Source of the DNA: Frigoribacterium sp. Leaf415
GTDB lineage: Bacteria > Actinomycetota > Actinomycetes > Actinomycetales > Microbacteriaceae
Assembly (NCBI RefSeq): GCF_001424645.1
Contig: NZ_LMQR01000001.1
Coordinates: 2,554,621 to 2,618,620, forward strand
Length of the DNA stretch: 64,000 nucleotides
Reading direction: 5' to 3'
Shown here in pieces: positions 15,635 through 24,010 of this stretch. The notes under the pieces are model-generated. The model saw only the letters and a list, made by a program, of their open reading frames with translations. It did no database searches and had not been told where the DNA came from. Made by a program: the position numbers and the translations under genes. The stretch's first letter is position 1. Each line of letters opens with the position of its first letter.

Positions 15635-17872
15635 ATGACGTCAGCACCACGCCACTCCGGGGTTCTCTTCGGGGCCGCCTACTACGCCGAGTACCAGCAG
15701 GCGGGCACCCTCGACCGCGACCTCGACCTGATGGTCGAGGCGGGCTTCACGGTGATCCGGGTGGGCGAGTCGGTCTGGTCGACGTGGGAGCCGCGCGAAG
15801 GCGAGTTCGACCTCGACTGGCTGCAGCCCGTGCTCGACGGCGCCCACGCCCGCGGCATCGCCGTCGTGCTCGGCACCCCCACCTACGCGGTGCCACCGTG
15901 GCTGCAGGTGCGCCACCCCGAGATCGCCGCCGAGCGCACGACCGGAGTCCGCGCCGGCTGGGGCGCCCGGCAGGAGATGGACCAGAGCCACCCCGCGTAC
16001 CGCTTCTACGCCGAGCGCGTCGTGCGCAAGGTCGTCGAGCGCTACGCCGGGCACCCCGCCGTGATCGGCTGGCAGGTCGACAACGAGCCCGGCAACGAGC
16101 GCCCGCGCAACGACCAGGTCTTCGACCGCTTCGTGGCCTGGCTGCAGCGCAAGTACGGCACGGTCGAGCGCCTCAACGACGAGTGGGGCCTGGTCTACTG
16201 GTCGCACCGTCTGACCGAGTGGTCGCAGCTCTGGCGTCCGGACGGCAACGTGCAACCGCAGTACGACCTCGAGTGGCGGCGCTTCCAGGGCGAGCTGGCC
16301 GACGAGCTGATCGCCTGGCAGGCCGACGTCGTCCGCGAGTACGCCCGCGACGACCAGTTCGTCACCACCTGCATCTCGTACTCGCGCCCGCAGGTGGCCG
16401 ACGACAGGCTCGTCGAGAGCCTCGACGTCACGGCCGGCAACCCCTATTACAAGATGCAGGACGGCCTGACGCTCGGCGTCGAGGTGCCCCGCGAGGCCGG
16501 CTGGTGGCACACCGGCGTCTGGGCCCTGCAGCAGTGGGGCGACCGGGCGTTCTCGTCGGCGCAGGCCCCCTTCCTCGTCACCGAGACCAACGCCCAGTCG
16601 ATCGGCGGCCCCTGGCAGAACCACCCGCCGTTCGACGGACAGATCAAGCAGGCCGCGCTGGCGCTCGTCTCCCGCGGCGCCCGCATGGTCGAGTACTGGC
16701 ACTGGCACACGCTGCACTTCGGCGTCGAGACCTACTGGGGCGGCGTGCTGCCGCACAGCCAGCGCCCCGGCCGCATCCACCGCGAGGTCGCGGCCCTGGG
16801 CGCCACGCTCAAGGCCGTCGGCGGTGCGGTGGACGGCCTCGAACCCGACGCCGACGTGCTGATGCTCTGGTCGACCGAGACCAAGTGGTCGTTCGAGACC
16901 TACCCGCCGCTCGCCCTGCCCGACGGGGGCCCCGACCCCGAGTCGTACCTGCACCTGTTCGACGCGCACTACCGCGGGCTCGCCGAGGCGGGCGTGCAGG
17001 TGCGCATCCAGCACGTGGCGCAGTTCGTCGCCGCCGACCCGGCCGAGCTGGCGACGAGGCACCCCGTGCTCGTGGTGCCGGCGCTCTACGTGGTCGACGA
17101 CGCGACCCTCGCCGCGCTCACCGCCTACGCCGAGGCGGGCGGCCACCTCGTGATCGGCATCCGCACGGCCTACGGCGACGAGCTCGCCCGGGCCCGCCGC
17201 GACCCCGCCCCCGCCCGCCTCTCGGGCCCCGCGGGCGTCTGGTACGAGGAGTACACCAACCTCGACGAACCCCTCGCCGTCCACGTCGCCGACGCCGGCA
17301 CCGCCGAGCGCTCCGACGACACGACCGCAGGAGGCGCGGGCACGGTCCCCGACGCCGCCACCGACCCGGCCGCCGCACCCTTCACCCTCGAACCCGGTTC
17401 GGCCGGCACCCGCTGGGCCGACGTCCTGCACGTCGAGGACGCCACCGTCGTGCTGCGGGCCGAACCGACCGAGATCGGGGCCGACGCGGTGCTGACGACC
17501 CGCACCTCCGGAGCCGGTCGTGTCAGCTACGTCGCGACCGTGCCCAACCCCGAGCTCTCGCGCTCGATCGCCCGGTGGCTCGTGCCGGCCACGGCGGCGA
17601 GCGCGTGGGCGGCGACCGAGACGGTCACCGTCACCACCGGTTCACGAGCCGACGCCCCCGGGCTCGCGTTCGTGTCGAACTGGTCGGCCCACGAGGCCAC
17701 CGTCACCACCCCCTCCGCGGTCCGCGACCTCGAGACCCGCGAGGTCGTCGCCGCCGGCACCACCCTGACCCTCGCCCCGCGCGCGGCCCACGTCTACGAG
17801 CTCGTCGACGCGGGCCCCGAGGCCGACGCCGCCGCCCCGGACGAGGCCGCCGCCGCCGGCGCCACGTCCTAG
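15635..17872 (+). CDS. Beta-galactosidase, glycoside hydrolase family 42
   Basis: A 745-residue GH42 enzyme that hydrolyses beta-galactosides in the cytoplasm. The catalytic TIM barrel spans residues 1-390; GWQVDNEPGN places the acid/base at Glu151 and FLVTETNAQS the nucleophile at Glu317 (assigned by family pattern). A trimerisation domain (about 410-640) and a small C-terminal beta domain follow. No signal peptide, so substrate must be imported, consistent with the ABC genes downstream. Start at ATG 15635. A Thr/Ala/Gly linker near residue 560 contains the GGAGGCGCGG oligomer. Confidence 0.93.
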   Translation: MTSAPRHSGVLFGAAYYAEYQQAGTLDRDLDLMVEAGFTVIRVGESVWSTWEPREGEFDLDWLQPVLDGAHARGIAVVLGTPTYAVPPWLQVRHPEIAAERTTGVRAGWGARQEMDQSHPAYRFYAERVVRKVVERYAGHPAVIGWQVDNEPGNERPRNDQVFDRFVAWLQRKYGTVERLNDEWGLVYWSHRLTEWSQLWRPDGNVQPQYDLEWRRFQGELADELIAWQADVVREYARDDQFVTTCISYSRPQVADDRLVESLDVTAGNPYYKMQDGLTLGVEVPREAGWWHTGVWALQQWGDRAFSSAQAPFLVTETNAQSIGGPWQNHPPFDGQIKQAALALVSRGARMVEYWHWHTLHFGVETYWGGVLPHSQRPGRIHREVAALGATLKAVGGAVDGLEPDADVLMLWSTETKWSFETYPPLALPDGGPDPESYLHLFDAHYRGLAEAGVQVRIQHVAQFVAADPAELATRHPVLVVPALYVVDDATLAALTAYAEAGGHLVIGIRTAYGDELARARRDPAPARLSGPAGVWYEEYTNLDEPLAVHVADAGTAERSDDTTAGGAGTVPDAATDPAAAPFTLEPGSAGTRWADVLHVEDATVVLRAEPTEIGADAVLTTRTSGAGRVSYVATVPNPELSRSIARWLVPATAASAWAATETVTVTTGSRADAPGLAFVSNWSAHEATVTTPSAVRDLETREVVAAGTTLTLAPRAAHVYELVDAGPEADAAAPDEAAAAGATS

Positions 17873-17978
17873 GCGAGCCGCGCCGCCCCTCCGACCCGCA
17901 CCACCCGACCCCCGCACCCCTCCGACCGCACCACCCGACCCCCGCACCACTCCCCCACCCCCTCGAGGAAGAACCACC

Positions 17979-19334
17979 ATGAAGAGAAAGACCACAGCAA
18001 AGGCGCTCGTGTCACTCGCCGTCGTGTCGGCGTTCGTGCTGACCGGCTGCGCACCGTCCGGCGGAGGCGCGGGTGGCGGTGGCGACACCGCGCCGGTCTC
18101 GCAGGCCGACATCGACAAGGCCATGGACACCGACACGACCCTGACCTTCTGGACCTGGGTGCCCGACGTCCAGAAGGAGGTCGACCTGTTCGAGGCGAAG
18201 TACCCGAAGATCAAGGTCGACGTCGTCAACGTGGGCACCGGCACCGCGCAGTACCCGAAGCTGCGGACGGCGCTCAAGGCCGGCAAGGGCGCACCCGACG
18301 TCGCCCAGATCGAGTACCAGTACATCCCGTCGTTCCGTCAGACCGGCAGCCTCGTCGACCTGACCCCCTACGGAGGCGCGGACCTCGAGTCGAAGTACGT
18401 CCCGTGGGTCTGGAACCAGGTCGCGGACGACACCGGCGTCTGGTCGGTGCCGCAGGACTCGGGCCCGCTCGGCAACCTCTACCGCTCGGACATCTACGCG
18501 CAGGCCGGGCTGACGAAGGCACCCGAGACCTGGGCCGACTTCGCGACCGACGCGCAGACGATCAAGGACAAGACCGACTCGTACATCTCGAACCTGCCCG
18601 GCAACGACCCCGGGCAGATCGTCGGGCTGTTCTGGCAGGCCGGCGCCAAGCCGTTCTCGTACGACGGCGACAAGACCGTCGGCATCGACCTCGACTCGAC
18701 CGAGACGCAGAAGGTCGTCACCTTCTGGCAGGACCTCATCGACAAGGACCTCGTCTCGACCGACGCCGACTTCAACGACGCCTGGTACCAGGGCTTCTCG
18801 TCGGGCAAGTACGCCAGCTGGCAGACCGCCGCCTGGGGCCCCGTCTTCCTGCAGGGCACGGCGGCGAACACGAGCGGCAAGTGGACCGCCGCGAAGATCC
18901 CGCAGTGGAAGGCCGGCGAGGACGTCTCGGGCAACTGGGGCGGATCGAGCGACGCCGTCATCACGGGCACGCAGAACCCGATCGCCGCGGCCGAGTTCAG
19001 CAAGTTCCTGAACAGCGACCCCGAGTCGACCCTGGCCTTCGCGAACGAGCAGTTCCTGTTCCCGACGACGACCGACACCCTGTCGAGCAGCGACTTCACC
19101 GACACCGCCTCGGACTTCTACGGCGGCCAGAAGGTCAACGAGCTCTTCGCCGGCGTCTCGGACACGGTCAGCACCGACTTCCAGTGGCTGCCGTTCATGG
19201 ACTACGTCTACTCGAGCTTCAACGACACGCTCGGCAAGGCGATCGCCGACCACTCCGACCTGTCCGCCGCCCTCACGGCGTGGCAGGACGACGTCACCGC
19301 CTACGCGAAGCAGCAGGGCTTCACCGTCAAGTAG
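17979..19334 (+). CDS. Sugar ABC transporter substrate-binding lipoprotein
   Basis: A 451-residue family 1 extracellular solute-binding protein. Signal peptide with lipobox LTGC (Cys24) anchors it to the outer face of the membrane; a Gly-rich linker follows, then the two-lobed binding fold beginning at LTFWTWVPDVQKEV and containing KYPKIKVDVVNVG. The ligand is probably a galactoside or oligosaccharide, given the GH42 partner. AGGAAGAACCACC supplies a ribosome site. The 106 bp gap upstream is a CCGACCCCCGCACC repeat tract. Confidence 0.92.
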   Translation: MKRKTTAKALVSLAVVSAFVLTGCAPSGGGAGGGGDTAPVSQADIDKAMDTDTTLTFWTWVPDVQKEVDLFEAKYPKIKVDVVNVGTGTAQYPKLRTALKAGKGAPDVAQIEYQYIPSFRQTGSLVDLTPYGGADLESKYVPWVWNQVADDTGVWSVPQDSGPLGNLYRSDIYAQAGLTKAPETWADFATDAQTIKDKTDSYISNLPGNDPGQIVGLFWQAGAKPFSYDGDKTVGIDLDSTETQKVVTFWQDLIDKDLVSTDADFNDAWYQGFSSGKYASWQTAAWGPVFLQGTAANTSGKWTAAKIPQWKAGEDVSGNWGGSSDAVITGTQNPIAAAEFSKFLNSDPESTLAFANEQFLFPTTTDTLSSSDFTDTASDFYGGQKVNELFAGVSDTVSTDFQWLPFMDYVYSSFNDTLGKAIADHSDLSAALTAWQDDVTAYAKQQGFTVK

Positions 19335-19341
19335 CGCTCAC

Positions 19342-19371
19342 GGGGTGCCGCCCGCCCTCGGGCGGCACCCC
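19342..19371 (+). terminator. Intra-operon hairpin after the substrate-binding protein gene
   Basis: GGGGTGCCGCCC and GGGCGGCACCCC form a perfect 12 bp stem with a 6-base loop, 7 bp after the stop. No U-tract follows. In ABC operons such hairpins stabilise or attenuate the message so the binding protein is made in excess over the permeases; that role is inferred. Confidence 0.7.
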
Positions 19372-19392
19372 CTCGGCCCGGCAAGGAGCCCC

Positions 19393-20352
19393 ATGTCCAC
19401 CTCCGTCACCCCTCGTCGAGACGCGACCCGCGCCTCCTCGTCCCGTCAGCCCGCCACCCCGCGGCGCACGAGCTCGCTGCACCGGCCGCAGCTCGTCGCG
19501 GCCTGGGCGCTGGCGATCCCGTTCCTGGTCGTCTTCGCGGCGATGTTCCTGGTGCCGCTCGGCTACGCGGGCTACCTGAGCACCTTCACCTCGCAGCTCG
19601 TCGGCGGGCAGGTCTTCTCGGGCCTCGCCAACTACAGCCGCGCGCTGAACGACCCGAGCTTCTGGGCCGGCCTCGGCCGGGTCGCCCTGTTCCTCTTCGT
19701 GCAGGTGCCGATCATGCTCGTGATCGCCCTGTTCGTCGCGCTCGCGCTCGACACCGGCCGCGTGGCCGGCAGCAAGTTCGTCCGCCTCGCGATCTTCGTG
19801 CCGTACGCCGTGCCCGGCGTCGTCGCGACGCTGATGTGGGGCTACCTCTACGGCCGCGAGTCCGGCCTGATCGCCCAGGTGATCAGCGGTGTCGGCCTCA
19901 CCCCGCCCGACCTGCTGTCGCCGCAGAACGTGCTCGGCAGCACGATGAACATCGTCAGTTGGGAGTTCATCGGGTACAACATGATCGTGCTGTACGCCGC
20001 GCTGCGCAGCGTGCCGACCGAGATGTACGAAGCCGCCGAGATCGACGGCGCCGGGCCCTGGCGGGTGGCGTGGAGCATCAAGATCCCCGCGATCCGCTCG
20101 GCGATCCTGCTGACCGTGATCTTCTCGGTGATCGGGTCGTTCCAGCTCTTCAACGAGCCGAACCTGCTCTACAGCATCGCGCCCAACGCGATCGGCTCGG
20201 ACTTCACCCCGAACCTCTACGCGTACAACGTCGCGTTCAAGAACCAGGACGTCAACTACGCCGCGGCCATCGCGTTCCTGCTCGGGTTCCTCATCATGAT
20301 CATCAGCTACGTGGTGCAGCTCGCCACCTCACGCAAGGAGCGCCTGTCGTGA
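19393..20352 (+). CDS. Carbohydrate ABC transporter permease (MalF-like)
   Basis: A 319-residue inner-membrane permease of the CUT1 family with six transmembrane helices after a ~35-residue basic cytoplasmic start. The EAA loop, contacting the ATPase, is YEAAEIDGAGPWRVAWSIKIP near residue 215-235 (EAAEIDGAG core). AAGGAG precedes ATG 19393. The N-terminal segment TRASSSRQ is encoded by the GCGCCTCC oligomer. It pairs with the next gene, which it overlaps by 4 bp. Confidence 0.92.
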   Translation: MSTSVTPRRDATRASSSRQPATPRRTSSLHRPQLVAAWALAIPFLVVFAAMFLVPLGYAGYLSTFTSQLVGGQVFSGLANYSRALNDPSFWAGLGRVALFLFVQVPIMLVIALFVALALDTGRVAGSKFVRLAIFVPYAVPGVVATLMWGYLYGRESGLIAQVISGVGLTPPDLLSPQNVLGSTMNIVSWEFIGYNMIVLYAALRSVPTEMYEAAEIDGAGPWRVAWSIKIPAIRSAILLTVIFSVIGSFQLFNEPNLLYSIAPNAIGSDFTPNLYAYNVAFKNQDVNYAAAIAFLLGFLIMIISYVVQLATSRKERLS

Positions 20353-21314
20353 CGATCGCACCCGCACCCGTCGACACCGCCGGGGCCACGTCGGTCGACC
20401 GTCCCGTCCGCCGCCTCGAAGCTTCAGGAGGCGCGGGTCGGCGCCGCCCGCGACGTCGCGTCGAGCGGTCGAAGCGCAAGACGCCGATCCTCACCGTGAT
20501 CCTCTGGATCACGCTGGCGTACTTCCTGCTGCCGCTGATCTGGCTGGCGATCCAGGCGACGAAGACGAACGGCGACATCTTCTCGACGTTCGGCCTGGCC
20601 TTCGGCCGCACCTTCGCCCTGGGCGACAACCTCGCCCAGCTGTTCACGTTCCAGGACGGCATCTTCGTGCAGTGGATGGGCAACACGGTGCTCTACGCCG
20701 TCGTCAGCTCGGTCGGTGCCGCGGTGCTCGCCACGATGTGCGGCTACTCGCTGGCCAAGTACGTCTTCAAGGGCAAGTCGTTCGTCTTCGGCCTGATCCT
20801 CGGGGCGGTCATGGTGCCGCTGACGGCGCTGGCGATCCCGACCTACCTGCTGTTCAGCGCGGCGAACCTCGTCGACACCCCCTGGGCGATCATCCTGCCG
20901 TCGCTGGTCAGCCCGTTCGGCGTCTACCTGATGCGCGTCTACGCGAGCGAGGCGGTCGACGACAGCCTGCTCGAGGCGGCCCGGATCGACGGGGCCGGCG
21001 AGCTGCGGATCTTCTTGACGATCGCGTCGCGGCTGCTCGCGCCGGGCATCGTCACGGTGCTGCTGTTCGCGCTGGTCTCGACCTGGAACAACTACTTCCT
21101 GCCGCTGATCATGCTGAACGACCCGTCGCTCTTCCCGGCGACGGTCGGCCTGGCGCAGTGGCAGCAGGCCGCGACCGGAGGCGGCGGCGCCCAGGTGCTG
21201 TTCTCGACCGTGCTGACCGGATCGTTCGTGTCGATCCTGCCGCTGGTCGTGGCGTTCCTGTTCCTGCAGCGCTTCTGGCAGTCCGGCCTGAGCGCGGGCG
21301 GCGTCAAGGGGTAG
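20349..21314 (+). CDS. Carbohydrate ABC transporter permease (MalG-like)
   Basis: A 321-residue CUT1 permease, partner of the preceding subunit. A 45-residue cytoplasmic lead (containing SGGAGRRRPRRR, which includes the oligomer) is followed by six helices and the EAA motif LEAARIDGAGELRIF. Start GTG 20349 overlaps the previous stop (GTGA). No ATPase gene follows, so a shared MsmK/MalK-type ATPase elsewhere in the genome is presumably used. Confidence 0.92.
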   Translation: MTIAPAPVDTAGATSVDRPVRRLEASGGAGRRRPRRRVERSKRKTPILTVILWITLAYFLLPLIWLAIQATKTNGDIFSTFGLAFGRTFALGDNLAQLFTFQDGIFVQWMGNTVLYAVVSSVGAAVLATMCGYSLAKYVFKGKSFVFGLILGAVMVPLTALAIPTYLLFSAANLVDTPWAIILPSLVSPFGVYLMRVYASEAVDDSLLEAARIDGAGELRIFLTIASRLLAPGIVTVLLFALVSTWNNYFLPLIMLNDPSLFPATVGLAQWQQAATGGGGAQVLFSTVLTGSFVSILPLVVAFLFLQRFWQSGLSAGGVKG

Positions 21315-21444
21315 GCGGTCCGACTCCCGCCCGGCCCCCGGTTCACGGTGGAGGTCGGCGCGGGTGGGCCGTGGCCGTGGCAGCGGCGGCCCGGGAGGCG
21401 GTGGTGACGTTGAGAGGTCGCCACCGCCTCCGTTCGTGCGTGAG

Positions 21445-21504
21445 ACCCCGGGAAGTCGCCGAGACCCCCGCGCGCGCCGAGGGGTCTCGGCGACTTCGTG
21501 GGGT
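21445..21504. repeat. 60 bp intergenic palindrome, family A copy 2
   Basis: 21-base arms around an 18-base CG-rich loop. It sits between the convergent permease and arsC genes, 7 bp from the arsC stop, where it could serve as a two-way terminator. Confidence 0.9.
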
Positions 21505-21511
21505 CTCGGCG

Positions 21512-21919
21512 TCAGAGGCGGGCGTGCAGGTCGGCGACGCGGGCGCGGATGTCGTCGCGGACGAGGCGCATGCGCTCCATGCCCTCGATGCCGCGCTCGG
21601 AGGGTTCGTCCGTGACCCAGGTCTCGAACCGGGTGCCGGGGACCTCGTCGACCCGCGCCTCCTGACCGAGGACGACGACCACGTCGGCGTCGCGCACCAT
21701 CTGCTCGGTGAGGGCCTTGGGGTGCTCGTCGCCGAGGTCGATGCCGAGCTCGGCGAGCGACTCGACCGACTGCGCGTTGAGGTCGGTGCCGGGCTTCGTG
21801 CCGGCCGAGACGACGGTGACCTCGTCGCCGGCGAGGTCACGCATCAGCCCGGCGGCCATCTGCGACTTGCCCCCGTTCTTCTGGCAGACGAACAGGACGG
21901 AGGCGCGGGTCGGGGTCAT
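21512..21919 (-). CDS. Arsenate-mycothiol transferase-type ArsC / LMW phosphatase family
   Basis: A 135-residue protein of the low-molecular-weight phosphatase fold. The P-loop is [14 protein letters not shown], where the usual Arg of CX5R is Lys, as in the corynebacterial mycothiol-dependent arsenate reductases; the C-terminal [22 protein letters not shown] also matches that group. It would form an arsenate-mycothiol adduct in arsenic resistance. No other ars gene adjoins it. The N-terminal TRAS and mid-chain QEARV are encoded by the oligomer in opposite orientations. Confidence 0.85.
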   Translation of the reverse strand: MTPTRASVLFVCQKNGGKSQMAAGLMRDLAGDEVTVVSAGTKPGTDLNAQSVESLAELGIDLGDEHPKALTEQMVRDADVVVVLGQEARVDEVPGTRFETWVTDEPSERGIEGMERMRLVRDDIRARVADLHARL

Positions 21920-22045
21920 GCGGACACCGTACCCACCCCAGGTGGCCGGGCCCCGTGCCGTCGTGACGGGCCGCCCGCCGATCCGCCGGAGGTCCCGTGT
22001 CAGGTTCGCCGGTTCCGCGACACTCCTCTAGTGAAGGGGGTGGAC

Positions 22046-22588
22046 GTGGATCACGACACGGAAGGCGACGACGAGCTCGTCAGACGCACGGTCGGGGGTG
22101 ACCAACGGGCGCTGTCGGCCTTGTTCGACCGGCACGCCGCGACGGTGACCCGCTACGCGTGGGCGCTGGCGGCGACCCGGATGGACGTCGAGGAGATCGT
22201 TCAGGACACGTTCGTGACCCTCTGGAAGAAGGTCGACCAGATCGACCTGCCCGAGGACTCGTTGCTGCCCTGGCTGTTGGTCGTCTGCCGCAACCACGCC
22301 GCGAACCTGCGCCGCAAGCAGGCCCGCGCCATCACCGACGAGCTGCCCGACGACCTCGTCGCCCCGGACCACGGCGAGGAGGCGCGTGACCGGCTGCGGT
22401 GGGTCCGCGACGAGATCGACGCCCTCGGCCCGGTCGACCGGCAGATCGTCGAGCTCTGCCTGATCGAGGGACGCCCCTACGGCGAGGCCGCCGCCCAGGT
22501 CGGGCTGAGCATCGGCGCCGTCACCCAACGCGTGTCGCGCACCCGATCGCGACTGAAGAAGAAGGCGGTGATGAACGATGAACTCTGA
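22046..22588 (+). CDS. ECF-type RNA polymerase sigma factor
   Basis: A 180-residue sigma70-family factor with only regions 2 and 4. Region 2: ALFDRHAATVTRYAWAL and VEEIVQDTFVTLWKK (-10 recognition); region 4: LGPVDRQIVELCLIEGRPYGEAAAQVGLS with the helix-turn-helix SIGAVTQRVSRTRSRLKKK. GTG 22046 is preceded by GAAGGGGG at a good distance; GTG 22031 and 22040 are in-frame alternatives. The stop overlaps the next gene by 11 bp, the usual arrangement of sigma and anti-sigma. Confidence 0.9.
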   Translation: MDHDTEGDDELVRRTVGGDQRALSALFDRHAATVTRYAWALAATRMDVEEIVQDTFVTLWKKVDQIDLPEDSLLPWLLVVCRNHAANLRRKQARAITDELPDDLVAPDHGEEARDRLRWVRDEIDALGPVDRQIVELCLIEGRPYGEAAAQVGLSIGAVTQRVSRTRSRLKKKAVMNDEL

Positions 22589-23828
22589 GCCCCCCACCGG
22601 AGACGAGCTGAGAAGCATGCTCGTCACGATGAAACAGAACGTCCTCGAACGCACCACGGAGTCCCCGCGCCGCAAGCGCAACCGCACCCTCGGTCTCGGC
22701 CTGGGACTGGCCGCCCTGCTGGCGATCGGCGGCGGTTCGGGAGCCCTCGCGCTCGGCATGCTGCCCTCCCCGTTCCAGGCCTCGGCACCGGCGACGCCGA
22801 CGAGCACGCCCACCCCGACGCCGACCGTCACACCGACGGCGACGCCACGACCCACGCCGACGGTGGCACCCGTGGTCGCGCCGGTGCCGTCGGCGCCGAT
22901 CGACTGCGCGACGCTGGCGAGTGGCGTGCGGATGGACCTCTTCATCCCGTCACCCGTGCAGGGCCGGGTCGGCCTGCTCAGGACGTCTGACGCCGCCCTC
23001 CTCGAATCCGGCGTCCTGCGCTGCGAGTGGGGTTCCGCCGAGCAGCCGTACTCACGCGTCCACATCTCGGTCTCGAGCGACCGCGACAGCGGTCTCACGA
23101 GCGTCGACGGTTTGCGCACGACAGGTTCCACGCGTGCCGGTGTCGGCGAGGCGTCCGCCATGATCTGTTCCGAGTACGGCTGTGACGCCTCCTTCGTCGC
23201 AGGCCCGTGGTGGGTCGAGTTCTCGTCGTCCGACGTCGACGCCACGTCGGACACCGTGTCGACCGAGACACGCGCGGCCAACACGATCGTGGCGTTGTCG
23301 AGCGTGGCCTCTCAGCTCGACGGGCTGTCCGCGACGTCCCCCTGGACTCGCCCGGGGTCGTCGTGGAACCAGGTCGACGGGTGCGAAGCGCTGGCACCGG
23401 AGGCACCCCTGAGCGAGATCCTGGGTTCCCCTCGCCTGGAGGGCCCTCAGACGTTGCACCGCGACGACCTGAGCGGGATCGTCGGCGCTGCCGACCGATC
23501 GCTCGCGTGCTTCTGGTCGACGCCCTACCTCGAGAGCGCTCCCGTCTCCGAGATCGCAGACGTCACCGTGTCCTTGAGCCCGGGAAGCGGCTGGGCCGTC
23601 GAGGCGGTGGACTCGATGGCCTCCCTCGAACGGTCACCCGTGTCGGTGGCCGGTGCCGACGAGGCGGAGTACGTCTGCGTCTCCGACGAGGGAAGCGCGT
23701 GCTCCGTGAACGTGGTCACCGACGGCTCGTGGCTGCAGGTCAGCGCGAGCGACGTCGGCGAGACGAATCTGCAGGCTCAGCTCGTCGCGGCTGCCGAGGC
23801 GATCCTCGCGACGCGTCCTGCGAGCTGA
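22578..23828 (+). CDS. Membrane-anchored protein coupled to the sigma factor (probable anti-sigma or signal protein)
   Basis: A 416-residue protein with a short cytoplasmic part (1-35, KRNR before the membrane), one transmembrane helix (about 37-58), a Pro/Thr-rich linker (65-95) and a ~320-residue extracellular domain holding eight or so Cys. I do not recognise the outer domain. The 11 bp overlap with the sigma gene argues for joint function; the cytoplasmic part is too short for a zinc anti-sigma domain and lacks an HxxxCxxC motif. It may be a short-tailed anti-sigma factor or a regulated surface protein. Confidence 0.75.
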   Translation: MNSEPPTGDELRSMLVTMKQNVLERTTESPRRKRNRTLGLGLGLAALLAIGGGSGALALGMLPSPFQASAPATPTSTPTPTPTVTPTATPRPTPTVAPVVAPVPSAPIDCATLASGVRMDLFIPSPVQGRVGLLRTSDAALLESGVLRCEWGSAEQPYSRVHISVSSDRDSGLTSVDGLRTTGSTRAGVGEASAMICSEYGCDASFVAGPWWVEFSSSDVDATSDTVSTETRAANTIVALSSVASQLDGLSATSPWTRPGSSWNQVDGCEALAPEAPLSEILGSPRLEGPQTLHRDDLSGIVGAADRSLACFWSTPYLESAPVSEIADVTVSLSPGSGWAVEAVDSMASLERSPVSVAGADEAEYVCVSDEGSACSVNVVTDGSWLQVSASDVGETNLQAQLVAAAEAILATRPAS

Positions 23829-23879
23829 CCCGCGCCTCCTGCGCTGCCGTGACCGAGGCACGCGACCGCAGGAGGCGCG
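23829..23879. repeat. Inverted pair of the oligomer (14 bp arms)
   Basis: CCGCGCCTCCTGCG at 23829-23842 faces CGCAGGAGGCGCGG at 23866-23879. It directly follows the stop codon at 23828 and could end the sigma operon. A GGCCGGCGGAGGGC tandem duplication follows at 23898-23928. Confidence 0.8.
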
Positions 23880-23931
23880 GCCCGGCCTGCGCGGGACGGC
23901 CGGCGGAGGGCGGCCGGCGGAGGGCGGCGGG

Positions 23932-23991
23932 ACCCCAGGACCTCGCCGAGACCCTCGTGCGCGCCCCGGGGTCTCGGCGACTTCCTGGGGT
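23932..23991. repeat. 60 bp intergenic palindrome, family A copy 3
   Basis: Arms accccaggacctcgccgagac and its partner ending in CTTCCTGGGGT around an 18-base loop. Between convergent genes, 20 bp from the nhaA stop. Confidence 0.9.
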
Positions 23992-24010
23992 CTCGGCGGA
24001 CGGCGGCCCG

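Noticed and set aside
15481..17982. A long forward frame (about 830 codons) in the beta-galactosidase region
   Set aside because: It is out of phase with the clear GH42 protein and its translation is Arg-rich without any domain.
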